A stretch of 64,000 nucleotides of DNA, taken from the NCBI RefSeq assembly GCF_022348165.1, contig NZ_JAKRFI010000001.1:930001-994000 (forward strand), in the 5' to 3' direction. Of the stretch, positions 18,763 to 28,778 are shown in pieces. The first letter of the stretch is position 1. Each line of letters begins with the position of its first letter. A program made the translations under genes and the position numbers. This stretch comes from Halomonas sp. McH1-25 (GTDB lineage Bacteria; Pseudomonadota; Gammaproteobacteria; Pseudomonadales; Halomonadaceae). The notes below the pieces were generated by a model. That model searched no databases. It worked only from the letters and a program-made list of their open reading frames with translations, and was not told the DNA's origin.

Positions 18763-19788
18763 TCAGTCGCTGGAGGTGATGGTAAAGGATTGCGCGTATC
18801 CCACGCGACGCAGCTCACTGCGCAGCGCCTCGAGCTCTTGGGAGTCTCGAACCGGACCGACCTGGACGCGATGCAGCCGTTCGTCGCTATCGACACGCAC
18901 CGGGCTGTCCAGCTCATTCTGCAGGCGATCGCGTAATGCCTGGGCATTGGCTGCCGACCCCAGAGCCGCGACCTGCAGATAGATTTGCCGGCCGGACGCC
19001 GCGGCAGGCGTGTCGACAGCCGACTGCGAGGCAGCGTCCACTGCCTGAGCGCTGCCAGAGGCAGCGACGCTGGCCGGCGGTGACGAACCGACAGCGCCAC
19101 CGGTGCCGGTACGGGAACCGCCCGATGGGGAGCCAGCCTTGGCCGGTGCAGCCTGAGCAAGTGCAGGAGCCGACGAACTCGGCGCTGGCTGACGCTGCTG
19201 ATGAGCAGCCTGCCAGGCCACGGGATCGATGGCCTCGACACGCACATGGCCGGTGCCATTGCGCAGAATGTCCAGCCGAGCAGCGGCAGCATAGGACAAG
19301 TCGATGAGCCGGTCATCGTGGAATGGACCTCGATCGTTGACCTTGACGATCACTGAACGATCGTTATCGACGTTGGTGACGCGCGCGTAGGTCGGTAGGG
19401 GCAACGAGCGGTGTGCGGCCGACATCTTGTACATGTCGTAGATCTCGCCACTGGCCGTGGCATAGCCATGAAACTTCTCGCCATACCAGGAAGCCCTGCC
19501 GCGTTTCTCATAGCCGTCGGCACTGGGCAGCACGTGGTACGTCTTGCCCCAGACTTCATAACTCGGACGATTGCCGCTACGCGCCAACGGCTCGACACGA
19601 GGCACGGCATCCGGCACGTTTGACACGTCAGGCGGTAGGTCAGGGTAGGCATCCCGATCCATGGCGTAACGGCCACCACCGCTGCTCTTGGCCTCGTCTC
19701 CCTGTCCGCTCTGGTAACCGCCGCCGCCACCGGCGCAACCAGCCAACAGCGCGACGCTCACCGCCAACCCGAGCCAGCGTGAACTCAT
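18763..19788 (-). CDS. rlpA: RlpA septal lytic transglycosylase lipoprotein
   Basis: Outer-membrane lipoprotein: signal peptide with lipobox LLAGC, Cys at residue 18. The double-psi beta-barrel catalytic domain covers roughly residues 75-170 (RGRASWYGEKFHGYATASGE, then VIVKVNDRGPF and LIDLSYAAA). The Glu of ATASGE and the Asp of VNDRGPF are the expected catalytic pair. A low-complexity Ala/Ser/Pro/Gly linker of ~80 residues follows. The C-terminal SPOR domain (QIYLQVAALGSAANA to the end) should bind denuded glycan at the septum. The start overlaps the mltB stop by four bases. Confidence 0.95.
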   Translation of the reverse strand: MSSRWLGLAVSVALLAGCAGGGGGYQSGQGDEAKSSGGGRYAMDRDAYPDLPPDVSNVPDAVPRVEPLARSGNRPSYEVWGKTYHVLPSADGYEKRGRASWYGEKFHGYATASGEIYDMYKMSAAHRSLPLPTYARVTNVDNDRSVIVKVNDRGPFHDDRLIDLSYAAAARLDILRNGTGHVRVEAIDPVAWQAAHQQRQPAPSSSAPALAQAAPAKAGSPSGGSRTGTGGAVGSSPPASVAASGSAQAVDAASQSAVDTPAAASGRQIYLQVAALGSAANAQALRDRLQNELDSPVRVDSDERLHRVQVGPVRDSQELEALRSELRRVGYAQSFTITSSD

Positions 19789-20819
19789 GCCTCTCCCTCC
19801 ATGGCTGCACGGATACGCTCGGCCAGCGTGGTGACGGCCATGGCATAGAGATGGCTATGGTTATAGCGGGTGATGACATAGAAGTTATGGTGGCCGAGGC
19901 GATAAGCCCACTTGTCATCGGCAAAATCCAGCGCCACGGGAATGACCCGGGTGTCGTCACTCAGCCCTTGTCCACTGCTGCCGGCAGGCTCGATACCCTG
20001 CGCGGACAGCGCTGCAAGCGAGACATAAGGCTCTTCAGTGCGATTGAAGGCAACTCCATCAGGTTGGGAGACCGGCCCTGTCGCCTCGGAAACCACCGGG
20101 GCGTCGGCTGTCCAGCCATGCCGGGCGAAATAGTTGCCGACACTGCCGATGGCATCGACCGGGTTGTGCCACAAGTCGCGCATGCCGTCGCCATCGAAGT
20201 CGACGGCATACGCCTGGTAGCTGGTTGGAATGAACTGTGGGTATCCCATCGCACCTGCATAGGACCCCTCGAGGGTCAGCGGATCGACCTGTTGTTCATT
20301 GGTGATTTCCAGAAATGCGGCAAGCTCGCCCCGGAAGAAATCTCCGCGACGCGGGTGATGGAAAGCCAATGTCGCCAACGAGTCGATGACACGATGACTG
20401 CCGGTATGCCGCCCGTAGAACGTTTCCACGCCGATGATGGCGGCAACGATTTCCGGGGGAACGCCATATTGGGCTTCGGCACGCTCAAAAGCCTCGCGAT
20501 GGGCCTCGATGAAATCCACTCCCGCCTCGATACGCTCGGGCTTGATGAAGATATTGCGGTACTCGTCCCAACGCAACCGACGTTCCGCAGCGCCCGACAT
20601 GGCCTCGAGTACCGCCGGGCGGTACTCGGCCCGACTCAGCGCGAGCGTCAGCCAGTCGCGATCCACCCCTTCGGAAGCCAGTTCGTCGACCAGGGCGCGC
20701 GCGCCCGCGTGACTGGCCGGGTCGAAATTTTCGGCACCGAATGCCGGCGTGACCAGCAACAAGCTGCTCGACACTAACGTAGCAAGGACCCGCTTTGCCT
20801 GACCAAAGGCTCCCCTCAT
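19785..20819 (-). CDS. mltB: Membrane-bound lytic transglycosylase B
   Basis: Cleaves the MurNAc-GlcNAc bond with formation of the 1,6-anhydro product. The catalytic Glu is in IGVETFYGRHTG, and the substrate groove motifs GYPQFIPTSYQAYAVDFDGDG and DAIGSVGNYFARHGW follow. The ATG at 20819 starts a signal peptide (RVLATLVSSSLLLVTPAFGA) without a lipobox Cys, so the protein may be periplasmic rather than a lipoprotein. The longer frame to 20864 would bury the signal peptide and is rejected. At 344 aa it is typical of the MltB/SltB group. Coupled to rlpA. Confidence 0.93.
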   Translation of the reverse strand: MRGAFGQAKRVLATLVSSSLLLVTPAFGAENFDPASHAGARALVDELASEGVDRDWLTLALSRAEYRPAVLEAMSGAAERRLRWDEYRNIFIKPERIEAGVDFIEAHREAFERAEAQYGVPPEIVAAIIGVETFYGRHTGSHRVIDSLATLAFHHPRRGDFFRGELAAFLEITNEQQVDPLTLEGSYAGAMGYPQFIPTSYQAYAVDFDGDGMRDLWHNPVDAIGSVGNYFARHGWTADAPVVSEATGPVSQPDGVAFNRTEEPYVSLAALSAQGIEPAGSSGQGLSDDTRVIPVALDFADDKWAYRLGHHNFYVITRYNHSHLYAMAVTTLAERIRAAMEGEA

Positions 20820-20891
20820 CGTCTTGCGACTCCCCTGAAAATGCGCATTCGCTATCTCTGACACGTGGTCGCGAGTGTCGCCGCAGGCCGA

Positions 20892-22037
20892 CTAGCGTGG
20901 CAGCAGGCGACGATGGCTGTGAATCGACATGAGAATACCGAAACCGGCCAGCAAGGTCACGCTGGAGGTCCCCCCGAAACTGACCAGCGGCAACGGCACG
21001 CCCACGACCGGCAGAATGCCGCTGACCATACCGACATTCACGAACAGATAAATGAAGAACGTCAGCGTGATACTCCCCGCCACCAGGCGCCCATAGGTAT
21101 CCTGGGCACGGTTGGCGATGATCAGCCCTCGCATCACGATCATCAAGTAGAGCGTCAGTATCAGCAACATACCGATCAGGCCAAATTCTTCGCCCAGCAC
21201 GGCGACAATGAAATCGGTATGTCGCTCAGGCAGGAATTCCAGTTGCGACTGTGTGCCCTGCGTCCAGCCCTTGCCGTCGATGCCGCCGCTACCAATCGCC
21301 GTGGTCGACTGAATGATGTTCCAGCCCGCCCCCAGCGGGTCGCTTTCCGGATTGAGAAAAGTGAGCACCCGCTGGCGCTGATAGGTATGCATGTTGAGCC
21401 ACAGCAACGGCAATGCAGCAGCGGCCAGCAGGGCGAGAAAACCGATCAGGCGCCAGGAGAGCCCGGCCATCAACAGCACGAAGACAGCGGCGCTGGCGAC
21501 CAGCAACGACGTTCCCAGGTCCGGTTGCTTGGCGATCATTACGACCGGCACGGCCAGTATGACGCCGCATACCAGGATATCCTTGAGCCCCGGCGGCAGA
21601 GGCCGACGATGCAGGTAGGCGGCGACCATCATCGGCATCGCCAGCTTCATGAGCTCCGACGGCTGGAAGCGCACCACGCCGGGAATCACCAGCCAGCGTT
21701 GCGCGCCCATGCCGATGTCGCCCATGATTTCGACGGCGACCAACATGAGCAGTCCGGCAAGATACAATGGCAGCGACCAGCGATACAGTGTCGTTGGGGA
21801 CAGTTGCGCCAGGACTACCATTGCGGATAACGCCACCCCGAAGCGCATCACTTGGCCTTCGACTACGGCCAGGTTCTGCCCACTAGCGCTGTACAGTACG
21901 ACCAGACCGCTTGCCAGCAGCACCAGCAACAGGCCCAGCAACCACGGGTCGAGGTGGATCCGTTCCCACAGGCTGCGGCGGCGCTTCATGGCCCGCCCGC
22001 GACTGGCCTGGAGCAGGGCCGACTCATTCGGCTTCAT
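20892..22037 (-). CDS. rodA: Rod-shape SEDS peptidoglycan polymerase
   Basis: Inner-membrane glycosyltransferase of the SEDS family that works with PBP2 in side-wall elongation. About ten transmembrane helices can be read, with family motifs such as YSASGQN, GVVRFQPSELMKLAMP, QPDLGTSLL, GSGGIDGKGWTQGTQSQLEFLPERHTDFI, and GVPLPLVSFGGTS; the catalytic Asp is in ERHTDFIVAVLGEE. Two starts are possible. ATG 22037 (MKPNESALL) has a GAGGAG upstream and overlaps mrdA by 14 bases. ATG 21989 (MKRRRSLWERIHLDP) better matches the E. coli length. The first is reported. Operon with mrdA. Confidence 0.95.
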   Translation of the reverse strand: MKPNESALLQASRGRAMKRRRSLWERIHLDPWLLGLLLVLLASGLVVLYSASGQNLAVVEGQVMRFGVALSAMVVLAQLSPTTLYRWSLPLYLAGLLMLVAVEIMGDIGMGAQRWLVIPGVVRFQPSELMKLAMPMMVAAYLHRRPLPPGLKDILVCGVILAVPVVMIAKQPDLGTSLLVASAAVFVLLMAGLSWRLIGFLALLAAAALPLLWLNMHTYQRQRVLTFLNPESDPLGAGWNIIQSTTAIGSGGIDGKGWTQGTQSQLEFLPERHTDFIVAVLGEEFGLIGMLLILTLYLMIVMRGLIIANRAQDTYGRLVAGSITLTFFIYLFVNVGMVSGILPVVGVPLPLVSFGGTSSVTLLAGFGILMSIHSHRRLLPR

Positions 22038-23919
22038 GAATCTCGTGCTCCTCGGTAGCTTCGGCAGCCGCTTCAAGGCTCTCATCGTCCGGCAACAACC
22101 AGGCATCCAGCAGCTGGCGCGCCAGCGGCGCTGCGTGGGTACTTCCACCGCCAGCGTTCTCGATGATCACGGCCAGAGCGATCTGGGGATCCTCGATGGG
22201 AGCGAACGCGGTGAATAGCGCATGGTCGTGCAAGCGCTCCTCGAGCTCGGCGGCGTTATAGCGCTCATCGTTGGAAAGCGTAAAAACCTGCGCGGTCCCC
22301 GACTTACCGGCCATGCGATAGGCCAAGTCCTGGCCGGAGCGCCTCGCCGTGCCTTCGCTTCCCGTCATGACATCCTCCAGCGCATCGTCGACCAGTTCCC
22401 ACCACTGCTCGTTGGATAGCTCGATGTCCTGCTTCAGCTTGGGCGGGGTTACCGTCTTGCCGTCGATCCGCTTGGCCAGATGCGGCGTGACCCACTCACC
22501 GCGATTGGCCAGCACCGACATGGCCGTTGCCATTTGCAGTGGCGTAGCCAGCCAGTAGCCCTGACCGATACCCACCGACAGGGTTTCGCCGGGAAACCAG
22601 ACCTGGCCGTGACGCTCACGTTTCCATTCGCTCGACGGCATCAGGCCGCTAGCGGCACCATAGACGTCATAACTGGTTTCCTCACCGAAGCCGAAACGGT
22701 GCATGAAATCGGCTAGCCGGTCGATTCCCAGATCATGCGCCAGGGTGTAGAAATAAGTGTCGTTGGAGACCACAATGGCGCGCTGCATGTCGACTCGCCC
22801 ATGTCCCCAGCGCAGCCAGTTGTGGTAACGCCGATCAAAGCCCGGCAGCTTGTAATAGCCGGGATCGTAGATGGTCTTGCTAGGAGTGATGACGCCATTT
22901 TCGAGGCCCGCCAACGCCACATAGGGCTTGACTGTCGATGCCGGCGGGTACTGACCACGGATCGAGCGGTTATATAGCGGCAAGTCGGGATCGTTCTGCA
23001 ATCTCCGGTAGTCCTCGTAGCTGATCCCGGTAACGAACAGGTTGGAGTTGAACCCTGGCGACGAGACCATGGCGAGAATTTCACCGGTTTTCGGCTCGAT
23101 AGCCACGATCGAGCCGCGCCGTCCGTCTAGCAACTGATAGGCGAGCTTCTGCAAGCGCTTGTCGATGCTCAGCACGATATCCTTGCCGGGTGCAGGATCG
23201 GTGCGCCCCAGCTCCCGCAGGACACGCCCACGGGCATTGGTTTCGACCTTGCGCAGCCCCGCCTCGCCATGCAGGACGTCTTCATACTCTTTTTCGACGC
23301 CGGTCTTGCCAATGAAATGCGTGCCCGCATAGTCGCCCTTGTCGAGGTTAGCCAACTCCTCGGCATTGATTCGTCCGACATAACCGACCACATGCGACAT
23401 GATGTCGGTGTCGGGGTAGTAGCGCAGCAACTGTGCCTCGACCTCGATACCCGGTAGACGGAAGCGGTTGATGGCCAACTGGGCAATCTGCTTTTCGTTG
23501 AGCTCGCTCATCAGCAGAGCCGGCTGGAACGGGCGCTGACGCTGGCGCGAACGCTCCATGAATACCGCCACCTGATCCTCGGGCAATTCCAGAATGTCCA
23601 CCAGCAACCGCAGTGTCTCCTGCAGATCGCCGACACGCTCGGGCACGATGGTCAGGTTGTAAGTCGGCCGGTTCTCGGCCAGCAGCATGCCGTTGCGATC
23701 CAGCAGCAGACCGCGCGTCGGCGGCAACGGCTCGACACGCACGCGGTTCTTGTCCGAACGCGTGATATAGATGTCGTGCTGGACCACTTGCAGATAGACC
23801 AGGCGTGCCACCAGCCCACCGGTCATCAACACCACCACCAAGGCGGCCAGCAGTGAACGGTTACGAAAGACGCGAACTTCCTGCTCAGTGTCCTTCAGGG
23901 TCTCGCGGCGTTTACGCAT
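22024..23919 (-). CDS. mrdA: Penicillin-binding protein 2 (elongation transpeptidase)
   Basis: Class B penicillin-binding protein that crosslinks side-wall peptidoglycan in the elongasome with RodA. One N-terminal membrane helix (residues ~21-47) is followed by the dimerisation/pedestal region (PPTRGLLLDRNGMLLAENRPTY). The transpeptidase domain has the nucleophile motif PASTVKP near residue 328, SND in VVSNDTYFY near 386, and KSGTAQVF near 540. At 631 aa it matches E. coli PBP2. It is in the conserved order rsfS-rlmH-mrdA-rodA, with 58 bases separating it from rlmH. Confidence 0.96.
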   Translation of the reverse strand: MRKRRETLKDTEQEVRVFRNRSLLAALVVVLMTGGLVARLVYLQVVQHDIYITRSDKNRVRVEPLPPTRGLLLDRNGMLLAENRPTYNLTIVPERVGDLQETLRLLVDILELPEDQVAVFMERSRQRQRPFQPALLMSELNEKQIAQLAINRFRLPGIEVEAQLLRYYPDTDIMSHVVGYVGRINAEELANLDKGDYAGTHFIGKTGVEKEYEDVLHGEAGLRKVETNARGRVLRELGRTDPAPGKDIVLSIDKRLQKLAYQLLDGRRGSIVAIEPKTGEILAMVSSPGFNSNLFVTGISYEDYRRLQNDPDLPLYNRSIRGQYPPASTVKPYVALAGLENGVITPSKTIYDPGYYKLPGFDRRYHNWLRWGHGRVDMQRAIVVSNDTYFYTLAHDLGIDRLADFMHRFGFGEETSYDVYGAASGLMPSSEWKRERHGQVWFPGETLSVGIGQGYWLATPLQMATAMSVLANRGEWVTPHLAKRIDGKTVTPPKLKQDIELSNEQWWELVDDALEDVMTGSEGTARRSGQDLAYRMAGKSGTAQVFTLSNDERYNAAELEERLHDHALFTAFAPIEDPQIALAVIIENAGGGSTHAAPLARQLLDAWLLPDDESLEAAAEATEEHEIHEAE

Positions 23920-23977
23920 GCAGGAAGAACATCTCTCACTCGTGCTTGGAAAAAGGGACAGGCGTGTGCATCAGATA

Positions 23978-24445
23978 TCAACGGTGATAAGGGTGACCAA
24001 CCAAGAGCGTCCAGGCACGGTATATCTGCTCGGCCAGCATCAACCGCACCAGCGGATGAGGTAGCGTCAAGGGCGATAGCGACCAGCGCTGATCCGCACT
24101 GGCGGACAGTCCAGCCTCGAGCCCGTCCGGACCGCCTACCAAAAGCGCCACGTCGGTGCCGGCATGGCGCCACTGTTCGGCCTCGCTCGCCAAGCGCTCG
24201 GTGCTCCAGGACTGCCCTTGGACTTCGAGGGCGACAAGGCGTTCATTGCCACGCAAACGTTCACGCATGCGTTGACCTTCCTGAGCCACGGCACGGGCCA
24301 CATCGGCGTTCTTGCCGCGGTTGCCGGGGGCGATCTCGACGATTTCCAGGGCAAAGTCACGCGGCAGGCGTTTGCGGTACTCATCGACCCCCTGCTCGAC
24401 CCAGGCGGGCATGCGATTGCCTACGGCGAGCAGACGGATCTTCAT
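23978..24445 (-). CDS. rlmH: 23S rRNA pseudouridine-1915 N3-methyltransferase
   Basis: SPOUT-class methyltransferase acting on helix 69 of 23S rRNA in the assembled 70S ribosome. At 155 aa it is the usual length. It opens [19 protein letters not shown]; the SAM-binding trefoil knot is represented by [14 protein letters not shown] near residue 100 and the C-terminal [24 protein letters not shown]. Start and rsfS stop overlap by four bases, so the two ribosome factors are coupled. Confidence 0.97.
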   Translation of the reverse strand: MKIRLLAVGNRMPAWVEQGVDEYRKRLPRDFALEIVEIAPGNRGKNADVARAVAQEGQRMRERLRGNERLVALEVQGQSWSTERLASEAEQWRHAGTDVALLVGGPDGLEAGLSASADQRWSLSPLTLPHPLVRLMLAEQIYRAWTLLVGHPYHR

Positions 24446-24804
24446 GCCCGGCCCCCGCGCGCGCCCTCCTCGACATCGCTGGGCAGGTCAGCCCACAAGC
24501 GTTCGAGATCGTAGAGACGGCGGGCATCCGGCATCATGACATGCACCACGACATCACCTAGATCGATGAGCACCCAGTCTGCGCCGGCATGCCCCTCGAC
24601 ACCCAGCGGACGAAAGCCGGCCTGCTTGGCCTTTTCCATTACATTGTCGGCCAGGGCGGCCACATGACGTGTCGATGTTCCGCTGGCCACCAGCATGGTG
24701 TCGGTGACACTGGTCAACGCCGAGACGTCGAGTTCGGCGATCTCCTGTCCCTTGAGTTCCTCAAGGGCATCCACCGCCAAGGTCTTGAGCGATTCGATGT
24801 GCAT
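24442..24804 (-). CDS. rsfS: Ribosomal silencing factor
   Basis: Binds uL14 on the large subunit and blocks subunit joining when nutrients are poor. The 120-residue protein carries the Iojap fold: [35 protein letters not shown], then [20 protein letters not shown] and the C-terminal [11 protein letters not shown]. It is coupled to rlmH downstream. The 89 bases separating it from nadD could hold a promoter or simply be a spacer. Confidence 0.96.
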   Translation of the reverse strand: MHIESLKTLAVDALEELKGQEIAELDVSALTSVTDTMLVASGTSTRHVAALADNVMEKAKQAGFRPLGVEGHAGADWVLIDLGDVVVHVMMPDARRLYDLERLWADLPSDVEEGARGGRA

Positions 24805-24893
24805 AGCTCCTCATGAATGACTTACGGCCACACGTAGCGGTTACCGGTACCCAGGTACGACCATGTCCCGGTATTTTACCCCGATAGCCACCA

Positions 24894-25559
24894 TTAACGG
24901 TAAAGATTGCGCGACTGAATGAAGCTTTCCACCCTTTCCGGTACCAGATAGCGAATGCTTCGCCCGCTGCGTAGGCGCTGTCGTACGTCGGTGGCCGAAA
25001 TGGCCATGCGACTCGGCAGCGCCAAGCGCAGGACACCGCCGGCGGGCTGGGCAAACAAAGCCTCGGCATGCTCCGCCTCGCGACCGGCCACCAGTTCCCT
25101 AAGCGCCCCGGGCAACTCGGCGGCGTATCCCGGCCTCTCGATCACCACGACGTGGGCGAACGAGAACAGCCGCTCGGGTGCATGCCACTCGGCCAGCTTG
25201 AGGAAAGCGTCGTGCCCCACCGCCATCACCAAGCGTACCGAATCGCCAAGCTCGGCGCGCAGTTGGGCCAGCGTGTCGGCGCTGTAGGAAGGCCCCTCGC
25301 GTTTCAGTTCGCGACCATCGGCCACCACACCGGGCGTATTGCCGATACCCGCCTCGAGCATCGCCAGGCGATCCGACGAGCACACACCCGGAGCCTCACG
25401 ATGCGGCGGGACATGAGCCGGCACCATGAGCACCCTATCGAGTGCCAATGTCTCGTAAAGTTCCACGGCACTACGCAGATGTCCGAGGTGCACGGGATCG
25501 AACGTGCCCCCGAGCATGGCGACCCGGGAGTGACGCGATTCAGCGGCGGACATGTCCAT
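24894..25559 (-). CDS. nadD: Nicotinate-nucleotide adenylyltransferase
   Basis: Makes deamido-NAD from nicotinate mononucleotide and ATP. The nucleotidyltransferase signature [15 protein letters not shown] is near residue 18, and the C-terminal [24 protein letters not shown] carries the ISSTxxR-type motif. About 221 aa, normal size. Three closely spaced starts (GTG 25562, ATG 25559, ATG 25553) precede the conserved region; ATG 25559 is chosen. It overlaps the 3' end of proA by some 20 bases, so it is translated from the same message. The order proA-nadD-rsfS-rlmH is common in gammaproteobacteria. Confidence 0.95.
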   Translation of the reverse strand: MDMSAAESRHSRVAMLGGTFDPVHLGHLRSAVELYETLALDRVLMVPAHVPPHREAPGVCSSDRLAMLEAGIGNTPGVVADGRELKREGPSYSADTLAQLRAELGDSVRLVMAVGHDAFLKLAEWHAPERLFSFAHVVVIERPGYAAELPGALRELVAGREAEHAEALFAQPAGGVLRLALPSRMAISATDVRQRLRSGRSIRYLVPERVESFIQSRNLYR

Positions 25560-26826
25560 CACCCAATACGACGTATTTGCGCGTCGTCAGCCCCTCCAGC
25601 CCCACCGGTCCACGCGCATGCAGCTTGTCGGTGGAAATGCCGATCTCTGCGCCCAAGCCGTATTCGAACCCGTCTGCAAAGCGCGTCGACGCATTGATCA
25701 TCACCGAACTGGAATCGACCTCGGCCAGAAAACGGCGAGACAAGGTGTAGGATTCCGTGACGATGGCATCGGTGTGGTGAGAGCCGTAGCGCTCGATGTG
25801 AGCAATGGCCTCATCGATTCCCTCCACGATACGCACCGCCAGTACCGGGGCCAGATATTCCGCGTACCAATCATCCTCGCTGGCCGCCGCCACGTTCGGC
25901 AACTGTTCACGGGTGCGCTCGCAGCCACGCAACTCGACGTTATGCTCGGCATAGGCCGCTGCCAGCTTGGGCAACAGTTGGGCCGCGACCGGAGCGTCGA
26001 TGAGCAGGGTTTCCATGGTATTGCAGGTGCCGTAGCGGTGCGTCTTGGCATTGACGGCAATCGCCAGCGCCTTGTCGAGATCCGCGCTGGCATCGACATA
26101 GACGTGGCATACCCCGTCGAGATGCTTGATGACCGGCACCTTGGCCTCGCGGGAAATTCTCTCGATCAGAGATTTCCCGCCACGCGGAATGATGACATCC
26201 ACATACTCGGGCATGCTGATCAAGCGTCCCACCGCCTCCCGATCGGTAGTCCCCACGACCTGGACCGCCGCTTCCGGCAGGCCGGCCTCGACCAGTCCGC
26301 GAGTGATGCAGGCAGCAATCGCCGCGTTGCTCTCGCGCGCTTCCGAGCCACCTCGCAGAATGCAGGCATTGCCGGACTTGAGACACAGGCTGGCCGCCTC
26401 GACCGTGACGTTGGGCCGCGACTCGTAGATGATGCCGATGACACCCAGCGGGACACGCATCTGGCCAACCTGAATGCCGCTGGGCCGCGAGCGCAGCCCA
26501 TCGATCTCACCGACCGGATCCGGCAAGGCGGCGACTTGCTTGAGCCCCTCGATCATCGCATCGATACGGCTTTCAGTGAGCGCCAACCGATCCAGCAGCG
26601 CATCATCCAGCCCCGATGTCCGGCCGCGCTCGAGGTCGCGGGCATTGGCCTCGACCAACGCCGGGCGCTCCGCTTCCAATTGCCGGGCCATGGCCAGCAG
26701 GGCGTCGTTCTTGCGCCCGGTATCGATGCGTCGCATGGCCGCACTGGCCTGACGCGCGGCCTGACCGAGCCGTTCCATGTAGGCGCCGATATCGTCGCCG
26801 GGGGAGAACAATGCGTGTCGTGACAT
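25540..26826 (-). CDS. proA: Gamma-glutamyl phosphate reductase
   Basis: NADPH-dependent reduction of gamma-glutamyl phosphate to glutamate semialdehyde in proline synthesis. In a halophile this route also matters for osmotic adjustment. It has the aldehyde-dehydrogenase-like fold with [29 protein letters not shown], the [14 protein letters not shown] segment, and the catalytic Cys in [11 protein letters not shown] region (YGTCNTME near residue 272). The C-terminal [21 protein letters not shown] is diagnostic. 428 aa, standard. It heads the minus-strand block and is divergent from the membrane operon at 27 kb. proB is not in the window. Confidence 0.96.
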   Translation of the reverse strand: MSRHALFSPGDDIGAYMERLGQAARQASAAMRRIDTGRKNDALLAMARQLEAERPALVEANARDLERGRTSGLDDALLDRLALTESRIDAMIEGLKQVAALPDPVGEIDGLRSRPSGIQVGQMRVPLGVIGIIYESRPNVTVEAASLCLKSGNACILRGGSEARESNAAIAACITRGLVEAGLPEAAVQVVGTTDREAVGRLISMPEYVDVIIPRGGKSLIERISREAKVPVIKHLDGVCHVYVDASADLDKALAIAVNAKTHRYGTCNTMETLLIDAPVAAQLLPKLAAAYAEHNVELRGCERTREQLPNVAAASEDDWYAEYLAPVLAVRIVEGIDEAIAHIERYGSHHTDAIVTESYTLSRRFLAEVDSSSVMINASTRFADGFEYGLGAEIGISTDKLHARGPVGLEGLTTRKYVVLGDGHVRR

Positions 26827-26970
26827 CGGGGAAGACTCTCCATGCCATCCCCACCAGTTGCGTGGTCGGGGAGCGTTATTTCAGTAAAACCCGTAGATAC
26901 GTATCGTCGAAGAGAGGATAGGTATCGTAAAGTGTGCGCTATTCGAAAGGGGGATCAATAGTAAGTCACT

Positions 26971-27834
26971 ATGGAGAGCAAGTTCAAAGAAGGGCTTTAC
27001 CGGCTCACACTGCTGCTGACGGCCACGGCTATCCTGCTCCTGGCCCTGACACCCCAGGATACCCTGTCGCGGGTCATCCTGATGTTGTGCGGTCTCGGCA
27101 TAGGCACTGTCGGCGTGGGCTATCGTCGCCTTCCTGCGCTGCCCGATACCGCTGCCCCCATTTTTCTCGCGCTGCTGCTGACGTCGCTGCTGTGGCTGGC
27201 CCCCGAACGGCATGCCATGTGGCTGTGGGGGTGGGCTGCGGTGATCGCCATGCCGCAGCCAGCGTTACTGATTGTGCTGCACAGCGTTCTGGCCGCTTCG
27301 TGCTTATGGCAGGTGTCGCAGCTTACCGGCACCATGGCGGAAAACATACTGACTGCGCTGCTGCTGTGTGCGCTGATGCTACTGGGCCTGGCACGCCATT
27401 TGGGAGTATTGACACTATGGCGCGGAGTCTCGAGCCGCACCCGGTTGCTGGAACATCTACTGCTCTGGTCGGGTGCCCAGCTGGACGCCGACCTGAATCT
27501 CGAAACGATGCGCTGCGAGCGTGAAGGCAGTCACGGGGAACTCTTGCTGCTACGCTCTCCGAGCAACTGCCAGCCTGCACTCGCCGAGGCATTGATCGCC
27601 AGTACCCGAAGTTACGAGTCCTGCTATCAGGCCGATGGCCAAACCCTGGCCGCATTGCTCATCAACCGCAATGCCAAGGAAGCGACCCTGCGCCGCAACA
27701 CCTTGCTCGCCAGTTTGCCATCCCCCTTTCAGGCCCGGTTCATCACGCTCGCCCCGGCATTGTCGCTAGGAACCCAGCTGGCCGCCCTGGAACGCCAGGA
27801 AAAGCCGGTCGTCGTTCTCGAGGAAAACAAGTGA
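26971..27834 (+). CDS. Membrane protein with a degenerate GGDEF-like C-domain (first of pair)
   Basis: A 287-residue protein with about five to six predicted membrane helices in residues 10-145 (LTLLLTATAILLLAL, IFLALLLTSLLWLA, ILTALLLCALMLLGLA). A soluble C-terminal part follows from about 155. That part has the rhythm of a diguanylate cyclase domain (ALAEALIASTRSYESCYQADGQTLAALLINRN), but the GGDEF signature is replaced by QADGQT and no substrate-binding or metal residues are evident. It is therefore probably non-catalytic. It is coupled to the next gene by a four-base overlap. It is not a family I can name; the GGDEF relationship is inferred from pattern. Confidence 0.65.
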   Translation: MESKFKEGLYRLTLLLTATAILLLALTPQDTLSRVILMLCGLGIGTVGVGYRRLPALPDTAAPIFLALLLTSLLWLAPERHAMWLWGWAAVIAMPQPALLIVLHSVLAASCLWQVSQLTGTMAENILTALLLCALMLLGLARHLGVLTLWRGVSSRTRLLEHLLLWSGAQLDADLNLETMRCEREGSHGELLLLRSPSNCQPALAEALIASTRSYESCYQADGQTLAALLINRNAKEATLRRNTLLASLPSPFQARFITLAPALSLGTQLAALERQEKPVVVLEENK

Positions 27835-28778
27835 GGCCGCGTATGGAGGGCCAACGCTGGCCATCGTTTCTGTTCGTGCTGGTCTATGCCATCGGCGCCG
27901 TTTTACTGGCTGGCTATGCGATCTGGCACTACTTGATGGGTGCCTACAACGACATCCTGATCCCCGCCTCGATGTCCGTTCTGCTATCTGGCGCCATCTT
28001 CCTGCGTTTCGCCAACCGCGACTATCGACATCTCTCGGCCTACCTGGCCTTGATCAGTTGCTATTTACTGATTGCCATGGAGCTGCCGCGCCAGGAGCTC
28101 GCTCTACTATGGATGGGCTTGCCGCCGGTACTTACGCTATTGCTTCTGCCGCAGGGCTCGGCGTTGCTTCTGAACCTGACGCTCATGCCCATCTGGCTGG
28201 CCCTGCTGGGTATCGATCTGCCGCTCCTCGAAACGGCTCTCTACTATCTGGCTCTGGTCGGTTTCGGCACATTGCCCGGCTGGATGCGGCACCGTCGCGC
28301 AGCGATGTTACGTGCCACGGAACCTAGTGACGCGCAGTGCGATGCGCTGTCCCGCAAAGTCATCACCGAACGGCTCACGGCGGAAGTCGATCGGGCACGC
28401 TCCATGCGTCGCCCCATGGCGGCGCTGGTCATCCATCTGCCTCAACTGGAAATGGCGGATGAACAGTTCGGTTCCGCCCTGCTGCATGCCATCTTGGCCC
28501 GGGTATGCCAGACCATTCGTGAAAGCTGTCGTCATCACGACCTGCTCGGGCGACACCAGCCCACCCTGTTCTGGCTGTTGCTGCCCGACACCGGGGAAGC
28601 CGGGGCCCTGATCGTCCGCGACCGCGTGATGCGCGCCCTGAATCGCGAAGTGTTTGCCGAGACCGGCGCGATCCAGGCCCGAATCCATGCCTGTTATCTT
28701 CATCCGGGAGAAACCACGACCCACTTCGAACAGCGGCTGCTCACTGCTGGCCTCAAACTGATGGAGCCCTCGCCGTGA
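27831..28778 (+). CDS. Membrane protein with a degenerate GGDEF domain (second of pair)
   Basis: A 315-residue protein with five to six hydrophobic helices in residues 10-145, then a diverged GGDEF-type domain. The frame around the signature is well preserved (CRHHDLLGRHQPTLFWLLLP, then DTGEAGALIVRDRVMRAL), but the GGDEF sequence itself is RHQPTLF. The metal-binding and GTP-binding residues are gone, so c-di-GMP synthesis is unlikely. The topology copies the preceding gene, suggesting an old duplication or a heteromeric pair. Starts: GTG 27831 with GAGG seven bases upstream, or ATG 27843 with GAGG six bases upstream. It overlaps the DedA gene by four bases. Confidence 0.65.
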   Translation: MRPRMEGQRWPSFLFVLVYAIGAVLLAGYAIWHYLMGAYNDILIPASMSVLLSGAIFLRFANRDYRHLSAYLALISCYLLIAMELPRQELALLWMGLPPVLTLLLLPQGSALLLNLTLMPIWLALLGIDLPLLETALYYLALVGFGTLPGWMRHRRAAMLRATEPSDAQCDALSRKVITERLTAEVDRARSMRRPMAALVIHLPQLEMADEQFGSALLHAILARVCQTIRESCRHHDLLGRHQPTLFWLLLPDTGEAGALIVRDRVMRALNREVFAETGAIQARIHACYLHPGETTTHFEQRLLTAGLKLMEPSP

